From NCBI GenBank assembly GCA_001275005.1, contig JWZX01003383.1, positions 1-39,243 on the forward strand: 39,243 nt of DNA, read 5' to 3'. The DNA comes from Chrysochromulina tobinii. Taxonomy: Eukaryota > Haptophyta > Prymnesiales > Chrysochromulinaceae. Of the stretch, positions 21,277 through 30,346 are shown piece by piece. The first letter of the stretch is position 1. Every line of letters starts with the position of its first letter. Position numbers and translations under genes: made by a program. The notes under the pieces are model-generated. The model worked only from the letters and a program-made list of their open reading frames with translations, made no database searches and was not told where the DNA came from.

Positions 21277-22959
21277 ATGATGATGAGCATCCTCACGCCG
21301 CTCATCCTCTCGTGGTCGATGCCGTCGTCGAGGACGATGACGGGTCCCACGGCCGCTCCCGCGCGGCTTTCGCTGCGGTGTGTGGCGGCTCCGTGCATGC
21401 AGGCGGTGCCGCCTCTGAAGGTGGTCATCGCGGGCGGTGGCGTTGGCGGACTGACGACATCGCTTGCCATGCTCAAGGCAGGTTTCGACGTGACGCTGTA
21501 CGAGAAAACGCAAAAGTACGCGCGCTTCGGTGGACCGATCCAGTTTGCAAGCAACGCGCTCTCAACACTCAAGGCCATCGACGAGAATCTCTTCGCACGC
21601 GTGATGGAGAAGTTCACTTTCACGGGAACACGCCGGTGTGGCATCAAGGACGGCTTGCGCGCGGATGGCACGTTCCGCATGACGAATGTGGCGGACCCCA
21701 AGTACTTGATTGACCCTGGCGTGCCTGCGGACTGGTACCTCGAGTTCCCGCTGCGCCAGTGCGCCGATTTCTTCCAGCTGCCGTACACTGGCGTCATCAA
21801 CCGGCCAGACCTGCAAGAGATCCTTGTCGAAGAGTGTCGGAAGCTCAAGCCCGACTTCCTCGTCAACGGCGCGCCTGTCGCCGCGTACGAGAACACGCCC
21901 GAGGGCGTCTCGGTCCGTTTGAAGGACGGCACCACCATCAGCGCGGACGTGCTCGTAGGCTCAGACGGCATCTGGAGCGCGGTGCGCGCGCAGATGTATG
22001 GCGAGGGTGAAGTCAAGGGCCTCACGGCTGACGGCCGGACGCAACAGGGCTGCCCCTACTCAGGGTACACAGTCTTCGCCGGCGAGTTCGTGCCCGAGCG
22101 CGTCGAGGACTTCCGCGACTACTACGAGTGCGGCTACAAGGTGTACATCGGCCCTCGCAAGTATTTCGTCACGTCCGATGTGGGCGATGGGCGCGTGCAG
22201 TGGTACTCGTTCCTCGCGCAGCCACCCAACACGCGGCGGGCAGGCGACAGCTGGGAGGGCGGCGCGTCGACGGAGAAGGAGGGAACCGACGTGATCTCGT
22301 ATCTCAAGGGCCTGCACGAGGGCTGGACGGACGAGATCCACTACGTGCTCGACAGCACGCCAGCTGCAGCTGTCGAGCAGCGCGATCTGTACGATCGGTG
22401 GCCCGAGTTGTTCCGATCGTGGGCTGACGGCTCCGCAGTGCTGGTGGGCGACGCCGTCCACCCGATGATGCCCAACCTCGGGCAGGGCGGCTGCCAAGCC
22501 ATCGAAGATGCATTCGAGCTCACCAAGGCCCTCAAGGAGGCTGTCCTAACCTCCGACGCTGCCGTCCCGCGCCCAGAGCTCACGCGCGCGGCGCTGCAGA
22601 CCTTTTACAAGCGTCGCGTGGCGCGCTGCGCCGGCGTCTCGCTGCTGTCGCGGCTCGCCTCGGATCTGATTGTCAACTTTTTCGACACGCCGTGGTCGCC
22701 TCACGATTCTCGCGGTAACAGCGCGCTGGGGTACCTCACGTTCGCATGGAAGCCGCTGCTACAGTTCGTCATCTTCCCTCTCCAATTCCTCTTCCTGTAC
22801 TCGTACCACCCCTCGGGCAGCATGGGCGATCTGCCCAAGCGCCTCGAAGCCGCCTGGCGCACACGTCACAAGCCCGCCGCCGAGGCGGCGTTCGCAAAGG
22901 CGGCCAAGGAAGGACAGGCAGTTGGCGCCCCCTCGTTTTTCTCGGCCTCCAAGAGCTGA
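21277..22959 (+). CDS. ZEP: Zeaxanthin epoxidase (plastid, FAD-dependent)
   Basis: FAD monooxygenase that epoxidises zeaxanthin to antheraxanthin and violaxanthin in the plastid (xanthophyll cycle, and precursor supply for other carotenoids). The FAD-binding dinucleotide motif is VVIAGGGVGGL, followed by GFDVTLYEK. Further family blocks are FGGPIQFASNALSTLKAID, DVLVGSDGIWSAVR, YFVTSDVGDGRVQWYSF, and the second FAD motif VLVGDAVHPMMPNLGQGG with CQAIEDA. The start at 21277 gives MMMSILTPLILSW, a signal-peptide-like segment, and a Ser/Arg/Ala-rich stretch: a bipartite presequence as expected for a plastid of secondary origin. An upstream in-frame start at 20893 would overlap the divergent nucleoporin. 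The plant-type C-terminal FHA domain is absent; the C terminus has a hydrophobic segment instead (FVIFPLQFLFLYSY). Length is 560 residues, and no intron is needed. It is followed closely by another organelle-targeted gene. Confidence 0.92.
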   Translation: MMMSILTPLILSWSMPSSRTMTGPTAAPARLSLRCVAAPCMQAVPPLKVVIAGGGVGGLTTSLAMLKAGFDVTLYEKTQKYARFGGPIQFASNALSTLKAIDENLFARVMEKFTFTGTRRCGIKDGLRADGTFRMTNVADPKYLIDPGVPADWYLEFPLRQCADFFQLPYTGVINRPDLQEILVEECRKLKPDFLVNGAPVAAYENTPEGVSVRLKDGTTISADVLVGSDGIWSAVRAQMYGEGEVKGLTADGRTQQGCPYSGYTVFAGEFVPERVEDFRDYYECGYKVYIGPRKYFVTSDVGDGRVQWYSFLAQPPNTRRAGDSWEGGASTEKEGTDVISYLKGLHEGWTDEIHYVLDSTPAAAVEQRDLYDRWPELFRSWADGSAVLVGDAVHPMMPNLGQGGCQAIEDAFELTKALKEAVLTSDAAVPRPELTRAALQTFYKRRVARCAGVSLLSRLASDLIVNFFDTPWSPHDSRGNSALGYLTFAWKPLLQFVIFPLQFLFLYSYHPSGSMGDLPKRLEAAWRTRHKPAAEAAFAKAAKEGQAVGAPSFFSASKS

Positions 22960-23047
22960 TCGTGAGAAAGGTAAGAACATCACAACGCAAGTTCCCCTCT
23001 GCGGATTTATAGAAGTTTCCTGTGGGAGATCCAACACAAAACACCAC

Positions 23048-24358
23048 ATGTCGCTAATCTCCCTCATGGCGATGTCCCTCACGTTAGCGCGTCCACTGCG
23101 ACGTGGAGGTGGGTGCAGTCTCACGATGAGCTCAGCGCTCTCCATTCCAGTGTCTCCCCGCCGTGCACGGAGCTTGTACTGCTGCGCGCCTGCGACTGCC
23201 GGGGCAACGGCAGCGGTGCTGGAGCCGGCAGCGCCCACAGAGCCTGCGGTGAAGAAGCGCGTGCTTTCCGGCGTGCAGCCAACGGGCATGCTGCACCTGG
23301 GAAATTACCTCGGAGCGATCCGCCAGTGGGTCGCCAACCAGGAACTGTACGACAACTACTTTTGTGTCGTTGATCTGCATGCCATCACTGCGCCACACAC
23401 ACCGAAGGAGCTCACCAAGGATACGTACCGGACCGCTGCGCTGTACCTTGCGAGCGGGATCGATCCGGAGCAGTCGCGCATCTTTGTGCAGTCTCACGTG
23501 ACCGCTCACGCGGAGCTGACTGTGGCTGCTCAACTCGCGCGACGCCCATGGGCTGGCTCGAGAAGATCGATTCAGTACAAGGAGAAGTCGGCGAAGCAAG
23601 GTGCCAACTCTGAATCGGTGCGCCGCATCCTCTACTCATGCTCACCCGCCATCGCCGCTGACCGTACCGTCGTCGCGCGGCAGGTGAGTGTCGGCCTCTT
23701 CGACTATCCCGTGCTGATGGCGGCCGACATCCTCCTGTATCAGACGCAGCTCGTTCCCGTGGGAGAGGATCAGCGCCAGCATCTCGAGCTCACGCGAGAT
23801 ATTGCTCGCCGGTTCAACGACCAGTATTGTAAGAACAAGGAGCGCAAGACATTCGTCGAGCCGGAGGCGCTCATCGTCAAGTCGAACGCCAGGGTGATGA
23901 GCCTTCAGGATGGGAGCGCGAAGATGTCCAAGTCTGCCGAGAATGACATGAGCCGCATCAACCTTCTCGACCCGCCGGACGTGATCGCACAGAAGATCAA
24001 GCGCTGCAAGACGGACTCGGTCAAGGGGCTGTCGTACGACCCGGCGCGCCCGGAGGCGGTCAACCTGCTTGGCATCTACGAGGCGATGAGCGGCAGGTCC
24101 CGCGCGGAGGTCGAGCTAGATCTCGAGAGCATGGCTGGCTGGGGCACGTTCAAGCCGCTGCTGACGGAGGCGACCATCGCGCACCTCGAGCCGCTACAGA
24201 AGCGGTACAACGAGATCGTAAGCGAGACGGAGTACCTGACCAAGGTACTCAAAGAGGGCCAGGAGGCTGCTGATGAGGTTGCTTCTCGGACGCTCGCCGA
24301 CGCGAAGAGAGCAATGGGCTTCACGCTGCTTGGAGATAAAAAGCTGCCCAAACTGTGA
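23048..24358 (+). CDS. Tryptophanyl-tRNA synthetase, organellar (bacterial type)
   Basis: Class I synthetase charging tRNA-Trp, here bacterial-type and probably plastid or mitochondrial. The start at 23048 gives MSLISLMAMSLTLARPLRRG, a targeting-peptide-like leader. Catalytic motifs: HIGH-type HLGNYLGAI preceded by SGVQPTG, VGEDQRQHLELTR, and KMSKS (DGSAKMSKS). An in-frame, stop-free 66-nt intron (23618-23683, GTGCGC...GGCAG) must be removed to give ...ANSES|VSVGLFDYPVLMAADI. The most unusual part is 23519-23569: the translated 17 residues do not match the family. The conserved words WLLNS, TPMGWLEK and IQYKEK are all present, but in successive frames, each offset by one extra base. The three +1 shifts sum to zero, so the frame stays open. 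This is either clustered sequence error or real damage. The rest looks functional. Confidence 0.88.
   Translation: MSLISLMAMSLTLARPLRRGGGCSLTMSSALSIPVSPRRARSLYCCAPATAGATAAVLEPAAPTEPAVKKRVLSGVQPTGMLHLGNYLGAIRQWVANQELYDNYFCVVDLHAITAPHTPKELTKDTYRTAALYLASGIDPEQSRIFVQSHVTAHAELTVAAQLARRPWAGSRRSIQYKEKSAKQGANSESVRRILYSCSPAIAADRTVVARQVSVGLFDYPVLMAADILLYQTQLVPVGEDQRQHLELTRDIARRFNDQYCKNKERKTFVEPEALIVKSNARVMSLQDGSAKMSKSAENDMSRINLLDPPDVIAQKIKRCKTDSVKGLSYDPARPEAVNLLGIYEAMSGRSRAEVELDLESMAGWGTFKPLLTEATIAHLEPLQKRYNEIVSETEYLTKVLKEGQEAADEVASRTLADAKRAMGFTLLGDKKLPKL
23618..23683 (+). other. In-frame 66-nt intron of the Trp-tRNA synthetase gene
   Basis: Donor GAATCG|GTGCGC and acceptor GCGGCAG|GTGAGT. The length is a multiple of three and there is no stop, so retention would add 22 residues in a place where the family has none. 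A CCGCTGACC word near 23655 could serve as branch site. Confidence 0.75.
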
Positions 24359-24822
24359 GATTGCATGCCAGCGCCGCCTCACGCTTGGGATGGCCAGGCA
24401 GACACAGTGCACGTGTGATGTGAAACGTCGACGTCGCCGCTGCGGCCTGTGCGCGCCTGTCGACCCGGAGCGTCGCCCGCTACTTATATACTGAATCTCG
24501 CACAGCGCGTCCCGCCCCGCGCGCGCCGCTGGGCCGGGGTGTGGAAAAAGTGTAAAGTCTTGAGACGACATGAGCGGCTCGACTCGTTTTCGGCCCGTGA
24601 CGTGCTCGACCTCACACGCCGCGGCACATAGGGTTACTCTAACTCCTCCACACCCGCCGCGGCACCGCCGGTCGCCGGCCGCGCGGTGCGGAGCGCACGG
24701 TGCTAGTATAGAACAGCGTCATCGAGTCACGCTCGAAGCATCGATGCGGAGAAGACTGCGCGCCCGCAGTCCCAGGGCCAGTCCCAGAGTACGTGTCCCA
24801 ATATCGAGTGCACCGCCGTCTC
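24359..24822. other. Convergent intergenic region, nothing recognised
   Basis: Lies between the 3' ends of the Trp-tRNA synthetase (plus) and the coiled-coil gene (minus). It is GC-rich with no long frame, no RNA gene and no clear repeat. The TTATATACTG near 24484 has no gene placed to use it as a promoter. Confidence 0.6.
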
Positions 24823-27696
24823 TTATCCTGTGAAGCGCTCATACACATACTGTGGCCATGCATCGACTGGAAGGGCCTTGGCGATCACGTCGCGGTAGAG
24901 CTCCTCAATCGGGAGATTATTGAGCTTCACCTTGGTCTGCGCCGCCAGCAACACCTTGACGAGCAGGCACGTGTTGTGGAAGAAGCGTCCCTTGACCTGC
25001 GAGTCGAGCGACACACCGTCCGGCACCAGACCCTTGGTGCTCGTCAGGGCCTCGGCCACTGGATCAATGCCCGCGAGGCGCTGCGCCTGCATCAGGGCTG
25101 CTTTGGTCGTCTGCAGCTCCATCGCCAGCTCCTCGTTCTTGCGCCCGAGCTGCGAGCCCCCTATCTTGATCTCGAGCTGTGCCGCCTGCAGCTTCTCGGC
25201 GAGCACCATGATCTGCTCGTCGCGGGCCGCGCACTCGCGCTGGAGCAGCGCGTGCTTCTCATCGGTGGCTCCTGCACGGCCCTCCTTGGCGAGCATCTCC
25301 TCCTCCAGGACGGCGATGCTCTGTCGCAGCAGTGCGACTTGCTCGTCCTTGGCCCGCAGCTCGTCCGACAGCGCCTCAACGCTCGCCCCGAGCGAGGCCT
25401 CCGCGCCGCCCGCATGGCGCAGCTTGCCCATGGCCGCAGCCTTGAGCTTCGAGCGCACGTGCTCCAGCTGCTCGTCCTTGGCGGTGACGGCCACCTCGAG
25501 GCTCGAGATCCGCCCGTGCGCGGCGGCGAGCTCGGTGGCGCGTGCCTCGCCCTCGAGGGCTGCCTGGCGCAGATGGGCGTGCAGCTCGTCCGCCCGGTCA
25601 CTGCGTGCCCGCACCTTGGCACGCGCCGCCTCGAGCAGCTCGTTGAGCGTGCGGATCTGCTCGTCCCGCGCGAGCAGCTCCGCCTCCTTGAGCCGATGCT
25701 TGGAGCGCTCATCCGCGAGGGCATCACGCATCATCTCGAGGTCGAAGGCGTTGGCGCGCGCGCGCTGCCTCTCGAGCTCGGCGGCGTCTTCCGCCGCCTC
25801 ACGCCGCTCCGCCGACGCGTCGAGCTCCGCTTGCGCCTGTGAGTACGACTGTTTCAGGTTGTGATGGCCATCGCGCAGCCCGCGCAGCTCCGCAAACAGC
25901 TCCTCGGCTCGCGTCGCCTCGCCCCGCCGCTGCTCAGCCACCTCAATCGCCTCACGCTGCCTCGCTGCTGCGAGTGTCGCCTGCTGCGCCGCGTGCTCCT
26001 CGGCCGTATTCTTCGCCTCGAGAGCCTCTGTGAGCGTCGTCGTGAGCTGGCTCACGTGGGCCTGCGCCTCGTCGAAGCGCTGGCGCAGCTCGGAGAGACG
26101 CAGCTCCGCGCCCTGTATCGACTTGTTGGCCGCGGCCGCCTGCTCGCGAGCGGCCTCCTTTTCCTCCTTGAGGATGGGGATCTCGACCGACTCGAGCCTC
26201 GCCACGTGCTCGGTCAGCTCACGCACCCGATTCTCACGCTCGGCGAGGACGCGCCGTAGCGCCGTGAGTGTGTCGAGGAGCATCTTGTGGCGCTCGTCAC
26301 GGCCGGCGAGCGACTGCTCGAGCGCCTTGGCCTGGTCCTTCGCCTCCTCGAGCTGCTGCATCGCGAGCGGCTCCGACACGTTCCGGCGCGTCTCGTCCGC
26401 CCCGTACGCGTCCGCGAGGGCACTCTCCCTCTGCTCGAGTCGGGCCCGGAGGTCGGAGCACACGTCCTTGAGACGCGCGTACCGGTCGACGGCCACGTGC
26501 ACCTCCGCCTCGGCGACGGCCGCGCGCCGCCCCTCCGTGTCCCGGCGCTGCTCGGCGTCCGCTGCCCGGAGCTCCGCCGCCAGCTGCTGCGAGCGCGCGT
26601 GCGCCACGGCCTGCTCCTTGTCGACGCTCGCCTGGCGCGCCTCGGCGAGAGAGGCCTTGAGCTGCGCGAGCTGGGCCTCGAGTGAGGCCTTCGTCGCCTC
26701 GGCCTGCTCCGCGCGCGACTGCATCTGGCGCAGCTCGTGCGCGTGGTCGAGCTCGGCCTTGCGCATCTTCTCGAGGGCACGCTCGGCACTCGCGACCGTG
26801 ACCTGCTGTTGGCTCACTGAGGCGCGGAGCACTGACAGCTCTTGCTCCGCCTCGCGCAGACGCTCGTTCTTGGCCTCGAGCTCCTTCTGGAGGATCTCGA
26901 GGCGCACCTTGGCGGCCTTCGTCTCCTCGTTCCACATCTGCTGCTGCAGCGCGCCCTCCCAGACCTCATGCGTCGCCTTGCCCAACTGGCTCTCCTTGGC
27001 GCTGTTGTCCGACTGCGCCTCCTCCAGTAACTTGCCCAGCGCCAACAGCCGCTTCTCAAGAGAGTCGATTTCGAAACTCTTCGCGTGCTCGGACTCGGCG
27101 AGCGTGGCGAGCTTCACCGCCTGGTCGCGCACGAGCGCCTGAGCGCCCTGCAGCTCGTCGCGCAGCTGTGCCGCAAGCTCCGTCGCCTGCAGCCCTCCTG
27201 CCATCCCCGTCTCCTGCACCATCGCCACCCGGCTCTCGCTACGCTGCGCTGCCGCGTCGCGCCGAGCGCGTTCGGCGTCCGCTTCGGCGAGCGCGCGCGC
27301 GCTCTCGGCCGCGCTAGCCCTCTCGGCTGCGGTCTTTTCGGCCGCCTCGGCAGCGGCCAACCGTGTCCGCACCTCGCCAAGTTGTCGTTGCCATTGGGCT
27401 GCCTGCTCACGGGACTGCTGCAACGCCTCCTTCTCGGACCGCAGCTCGAACTCCTTGGCATCCAGCTCGTCGCGCAGCCCTGCGACGAGCTCCTTGAGGT
27501 CCTCTGACTCGACGGCCAAAGTGGAGAGCCTGGACTGTGCGAGCCGCTCCTTGGAGGCGAGCTCATTGTGCCGGGCCTGCTTTTCTCCAAGCTGGTGCCG
27601 AAGGCGGTCATTCTCCTTGCCCTGCTCCTCGGCCACCTGCTGCGCTGCGAGCACCTCCGCTTTCAGGGCCTCGAGACGAGCCTCGGCTGCCGCCAT
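24823..27696 (-). CDS. Long coiled-coil protein, unknown function
   Basis: I do not recognise the family. From about residue 1 to 900 the protein is continuous heptad-rich coiled coil, dominated by Ala, Glu, Leu, Arg and Gln, without globular insertions. A short segment after it (PVAEALTSTKGLVPDG) leads to a C-terminal block of about 60 residues that looks folded and distinct (FHNTCLLVKVLLAAQTKVKL, then LPIEELYRDVIAKALPVDAW). That end would be the best handle for a family search. The start at 27696 (MAAAEARLEALKAE) begins the coil at once. An in-frame Met at 27780 would add 28 residues containing CPTC. No intron is needed. The architecture suits a structural protein of the cytoskeleton, basal body or nuclear envelope, which is inference only. 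Confidence 0.6.
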   Translation of the reverse strand: MAAAEARLEALKAEVLAAQQVAEEQGKENDRLRHQLGEKQARHNELASKERLAQSRLSTLAVESEDLKELVAGLRDELDAKEFELRSEKEALQQSREQAAQWQRQLGEVRTRLAAAEAAEKTAAERASAAESARALAEADAERARRDAAAQRSESRVAMVQETGMAGGLQATELAAQLRDELQGAQALVRDQAVKLATLAESEHAKSFEIDSLEKRLLALGKLLEEAQSDNSAKESQLGKATHEVWEGALQQQMWNEETKAAKVRLEILQKELEAKNERLREAEQELSVLRASVSQQQVTVASAERALEKMRKAELDHAHELRQMQSRAEQAEATKASLEAQLAQLKASLAEARQASVDKEQAVAHARSQQLAAELRAADAEQRRDTEGRRAAVAEAEVHVAVDRYARLKDVCSDLRARLEQRESALADAYGADETRRNVSEPLAMQQLEEAKDQAKALEQSLAGRDERHKMLLDTLTALRRVLAERENRVRELTEHVARLESVEIPILKEEKEAAREQAAAANKSIQGAELRLSELRQRFDEAQAHVSQLTTTLTEALEAKNTAEEHAAQQATLAAARQREAIEVAEQRRGEATRAEELFAELRGLRDGHHNLKQSYSQAQAELDASAERREAAEDAAELERQRARANAFDLEMMRDALADERSKHRLKEAELLARDEQIRTLNELLEAARAKVRARSDRADELHAHLRQAALEGEARATELAAAHGRISSLEVAVTAKDEQLEHVRSKLKAAAMGKLRHAGGAEASLGASVEALSDELRAKDEQVALLRQSIAVLEEEMLAKEGRAGATDEKHALLQRECAARDEQIMVLAEKLQAAQLEIKIGGSQLGRKNEELAMELQTTKAALMQAQRLAGIDPVAEALTSTKGLVPDGVSLDSQVKGRFFHNTCLLVKVLLAAQTKVKLNNLPIEELYRDVIAKALPVDAWPQYVYERFTG

Positions 27697-28096
27697 GATC
27701 AGGGTCTGTTCTGCGGACTGATTTCGGCAGGTGGGGCAAGCCGAAGACGAGCGTGATTTCATGCGTAAAAGGACAGGCAAATGGTCTCCAATGGCGCTAC
27801 GGTGCTTCTAGCTTGTGTAAATCGGTGGCATCAGCGACACGGACCTACACAATGGCTCCCCAGGAGTTGTTCCACAGGTTCCAGCTCTCGTTACTCGTCG
27901 AGCACTGAGTGCCCATACTCGGAGGGGTTCAGCGCGCGAAGGGCGGGCTCGTGGTTCGTCGTGTCACACACGTCGTACCCGTCCATTGCACGGCCACACA
28001 ACACGACGGCAGCCGCAGCGACAATGCTCGTGGGAGGGTCTCCACTGGACTCAGTGCAAGGAACGCTCGTGCACTCAGCGCACTTCTGTATCGAGC
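27697..28096. other. Intergenic region between UBE2H and the coiled-coil gene
   Basis: Both neighbours are on the minus strand, so this holds the 3' end of the E2 and the promoter of the coiled-coil gene. Part of it (to 27780) may be coding if the upstream Met is used. No other gene is seen. Confidence 0.55.
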
Positions 28097-28700
28097 CTAT
28101 TCCTCGTCCTCGTCCTCGTCCTCATCCTCGTCCTCGCCCTCGTCCTTGCTCTCGTCGTGCAACGCTACATGCTGTGCATACTTGGCCACGCAGTCCCGGA
28201 TCCGCTGTGCATACTGGCTCGGGTTGCGCATCATCAGAGCCGCCGCCTCGCCGTTGAGCGGGTCGGTCGGATTGGGGTAGAGGAGGAGCTGTGGTAGGAA
28301 GACGTCAAAGACGTTCACGAGGTCGAACATGGGCGACCACGTCTGGTTGATCACGTCGAGGCACACGGTGCCAGACCTGAAGCGCGGGCCACGCAAGCAC
28401 TCACGTCATTCTTCCTGACTTCACTCGGGGGATTGGTCGGAAAGGCAGGGCGCACATTTCGTCCACATTGGGATGGAAGATGCGATTACAGAAACCGATC
28501 GAGGGCGACTTGTACGGGTAGCCTTCAGGCAGCCCGACGTGCACCTTCCATGAACCTCCCTCGTATGGGCTGTCGCTTGGCCCGTGGAAGAGTACGTGCA
28601 TGTCGTTGGTGCTCTCGTTGACGAGATGAACCTCGAAGTCGCTCATCATGAGCTTCGTCACGTCCAATTCTCGTCGCCGTGACGCGTTCGGCGACGCCAT
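28097..28700 (-). CDS. UBE2H: Ubiquitin-conjugating enzyme E2, UBE2H/UBC8 type
   Basis: E2 enzyme that passes ubiquitin from E1 to substrates or RING/CTLH-type E3 complexes; in yeast and animals this class works with the GID/CTLH ligase. Exon 1 (28700-28456) encodes the N helix ([20 protein letters not shown]), [20 protein letters not shown] and [17 protein letters not shown]. Exon 2 (28376-28097) starts with [13 protein letters not shown], containing the catalytic Cys, then [20 protein letters not shown] and the last helices. The 79-nt intron (GTGCGC...TTCAG) is phase 2 and restores the HPNVDEM-SGTVCLD junction known from UBE2H. The protein is 174 residues and ends in a run of Glu/Asp encoded by a TCCTCG-type microsatellite. 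Acidic tails are normal for this class. It is divergent from the SET-MYND gene. Confidence 0.93.
28377..28455 (-). other. Intron of the UBE2H-like gene
   Basis: On the minus strand GACGAAAT|GTGCGC begins the intron and GCTTCAG|GTCTGGC ends it (79 nt, phase 2). The protein is colinear with the family only after removal. Confidence 0.9.
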
Positions 28701-28801
28701 CGTTGGGGGACGGACGGGCGCCCCTCTCGCGGCTGCCGAAGCTGGATAGGACGAACTTTCAAGCCCAAATCGGGACAGGACCGGGACTCCCACGTCGTCC
28801 G
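28701..28801. promoter_or_regulatory. Divergent promoter region, UBE2H and SET-MYND gene
   Basis: About 100 bases separate the two preferred start codons. If the SET-MYND gene began at its upstream Met (28679), the two coding regions would overlap by 22 bases on opposite strands, which is the reason for preferring 28802. Confidence 0.5.
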
Positions 28802-30346
28802 ATGCGGAGCGCGTCGACCCTCGCCGATGGCGCGCGCATCGTTGATATCCCTGACCGCGGCCGCGGCATCGTGGCGACGCGCGCTTTGCCGGCCGGCACG
28901 TGCCTCTTCACCGAATTCCCGCTGGTCGCGATGCAGCACGGCGCCAACGCACGGGCGGGTGTCAGCGTGTGCGAGTGTTGCTTTCGTTTCATCGGACCGC
29001 TGGAGATGCAGGTTAAAGGGCTGCTCTTCAGCCGCGGCAGATCGGGTGACTGTGCATTTGAACGGCTTCCAGCAGTCCCTGGCATGTACGAGCTGCCACT
29101 ACCGGTCAGCTGCCCCGGCGGATGCCAGCTGCGCTTCTGCAGCGAGGCATGCGCAACACAAACCTACATGGAGCAGCACCGATTGCTATGTCCCGGCAGA
29201 GCGGGTGCAAAGAACGCTACTGCGTGCGGAGCGGCGGCGACGACTTTGGACGAGGAGCTGCCTCGGCCACCTCCCTGCGCACCACCTGCGAGCCTAATCG
29301 AGGAGCGCTTGGCGGGTTTGGAGCTCCATGCGGACGAGCGCGGAGCCGTCGCGGCTGCGGCTGCTCTATCAAGCGGCACAGTCGCAGCACCAGCTGCGCC
29401 AGCCGCGTCCGCCGAGCCAGTCACGTATTCGACGTCAACGACCACAACCTCCGAAGTGGCCCCAGCACCCCAGCTCGGTCAGTTCGATGATTCGCAACCC
29501 GAACCAGTAAGTGGGGTGGCCCCCGCAATGGCCACGACCCTCGAGGAGCTTCCGGCGGAGCCCTTTGCACGCTTCGTCGCGCATGCCAACGCCACGAATG
29601 AGATCTTTCTCATGGCGGCCAAAGCGGTGGCGTATGTGCTCTGTCGCCTCGAGACCGAGGGCACGGAGGGATACAAGTCGGCCATGGCCCACTTTGAGGG
29701 ACCGCTCTGGTGGGACGCTGTCGCGACGCCCGATGACGTGACTGATGAGGCTGCCTTTCGACGCACGCTGCGCGAGTTGCTCACCGAGTCGTGGACGCTC
29801 CTCAAGCCGCTCCTCGCTCCGCACGCGCCGGCTCAGTGCGCGCTCCTCGACACGCCAGCCCCGTACGCGATCATCGTGGGCGCCTTCGAGCGGCGCAACT
29901 GCGCGGTGCAAGTGGCCTCGCCCGTGGAGGCGTACTTCCTCGCTGTCGATGCGATGCCAGAGGGAGACGCAAAAGATGGGGTGACCAAAGTCACGGCGCC
30001 GCTGCTCGACGCCCTCGATGCGGCCTATTCCACACCGTGCGACGGCACCGGCATCTTTCCAATGCAGGCCACCCTAAACCACTCGTGCGAGCCAAACGTG
30101 ACGCTGCTCAAGGAGGAAGGAGCCGAGGAGCGCGACGGGCGCGTCGTGGCGAGGCTGATGCGTGACGTGGCAGCGGGCGAGGAGCTCTGCAACGCGTACG
30201 TGGACATCAGCCTGCCCGTCCGACGACGTCGTCGCGAGCTCCGCGAGTACGGCTTCGAATGCGATTGCGCGCGGTGCGAACGAGAACTCAAGGCAGCGGA
30301 CGAGAAAAAGGCTACCAAGGCAGATGGCAAGCGGCGGCTCAAATAG
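28802..30346 (+). CDS. SET-MYND protein lysine methyltransferase (SMYD/ATXR2-like)
   Basis: SET-domain lysine methyltransferase split by a MYND-type zinc finger. The N-terminal SET part is [19 protein letters not shown], residues about 20-40. The zinc finger follows with CECC and CPGGC...CSEAC...HRLLC spacing. A low-complexity Ala/Pro/Ser/Thr linker of about 150 residues comes next. The second SET part then shows [33 protein letters not shown] and the post-SET cysteines ECDCARC. The C terminus is Lys-rich (possible nuclear signal). Length is 514 residues, near the family norm apart from the linker. Plant ATXR2 and animal SMYD proteins methylate histones and cytosolic proteins; the substrate here is unknown. 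It is divergent from UBE2H. Confidence 0.85.
   Translation: MRSASTLADGARIVDIPDRGRGIVATRALPAGTCLFTEFPLVAMQHGANARAGVSVCECCFRFIGPLEMQVKGLLFSRGRSGDCAFERLPAVPGMYELPLPVSCPGGCQLRFCSEACATQTYMEQHRLLCPGRAGAKNATACGAAATTLDEELPRPPPCAPPASLIEERLAGLELHADERGAVAAAAALSSGTVAAPAAPAASAEPVTYSTSTTTTSEVAPAPQLGQFDDSQPEPVSGVAPAMATTLEELPAEPFARFVAHANATNEIFLMAAKAVAYVLCRLETEGTEGYKSAMAHFEGPLWWDAVATPDDVTDEAAFRRTLRELLTESWTLLKPLLAPHAPAQCALLDTPAPYAIIVGAFERRNCAVQVASPVEAYFLAVDAMPEGDAKDGVTKVTAPLLDALDAAYSTPCDGTGIFPMQATLNHSCEPNVTLLKEEGAEERDGRVVARLMRDVAAGEELCNAYVDISLPVRRRRRELREYGFECDCARCERELKAADEKKATKADGKRRLK

Noticed and set aside
22670-23047. Upstream extension of the Trp-tRNA synthetase into the epoxidase coding region.
   Set aside because: It overlaps the 3' part of zeaxanthin epoxidase in another frame and has no synthetase homology.
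24793-27507. Very long open frames on the plus strand opposite the coiled-coil gene.
   Set aside because: They are shadows caused by GC-rich, Glu/Leu/Ala-rich codons; their translations are Ser/Arg/Leu-rich without domain character.
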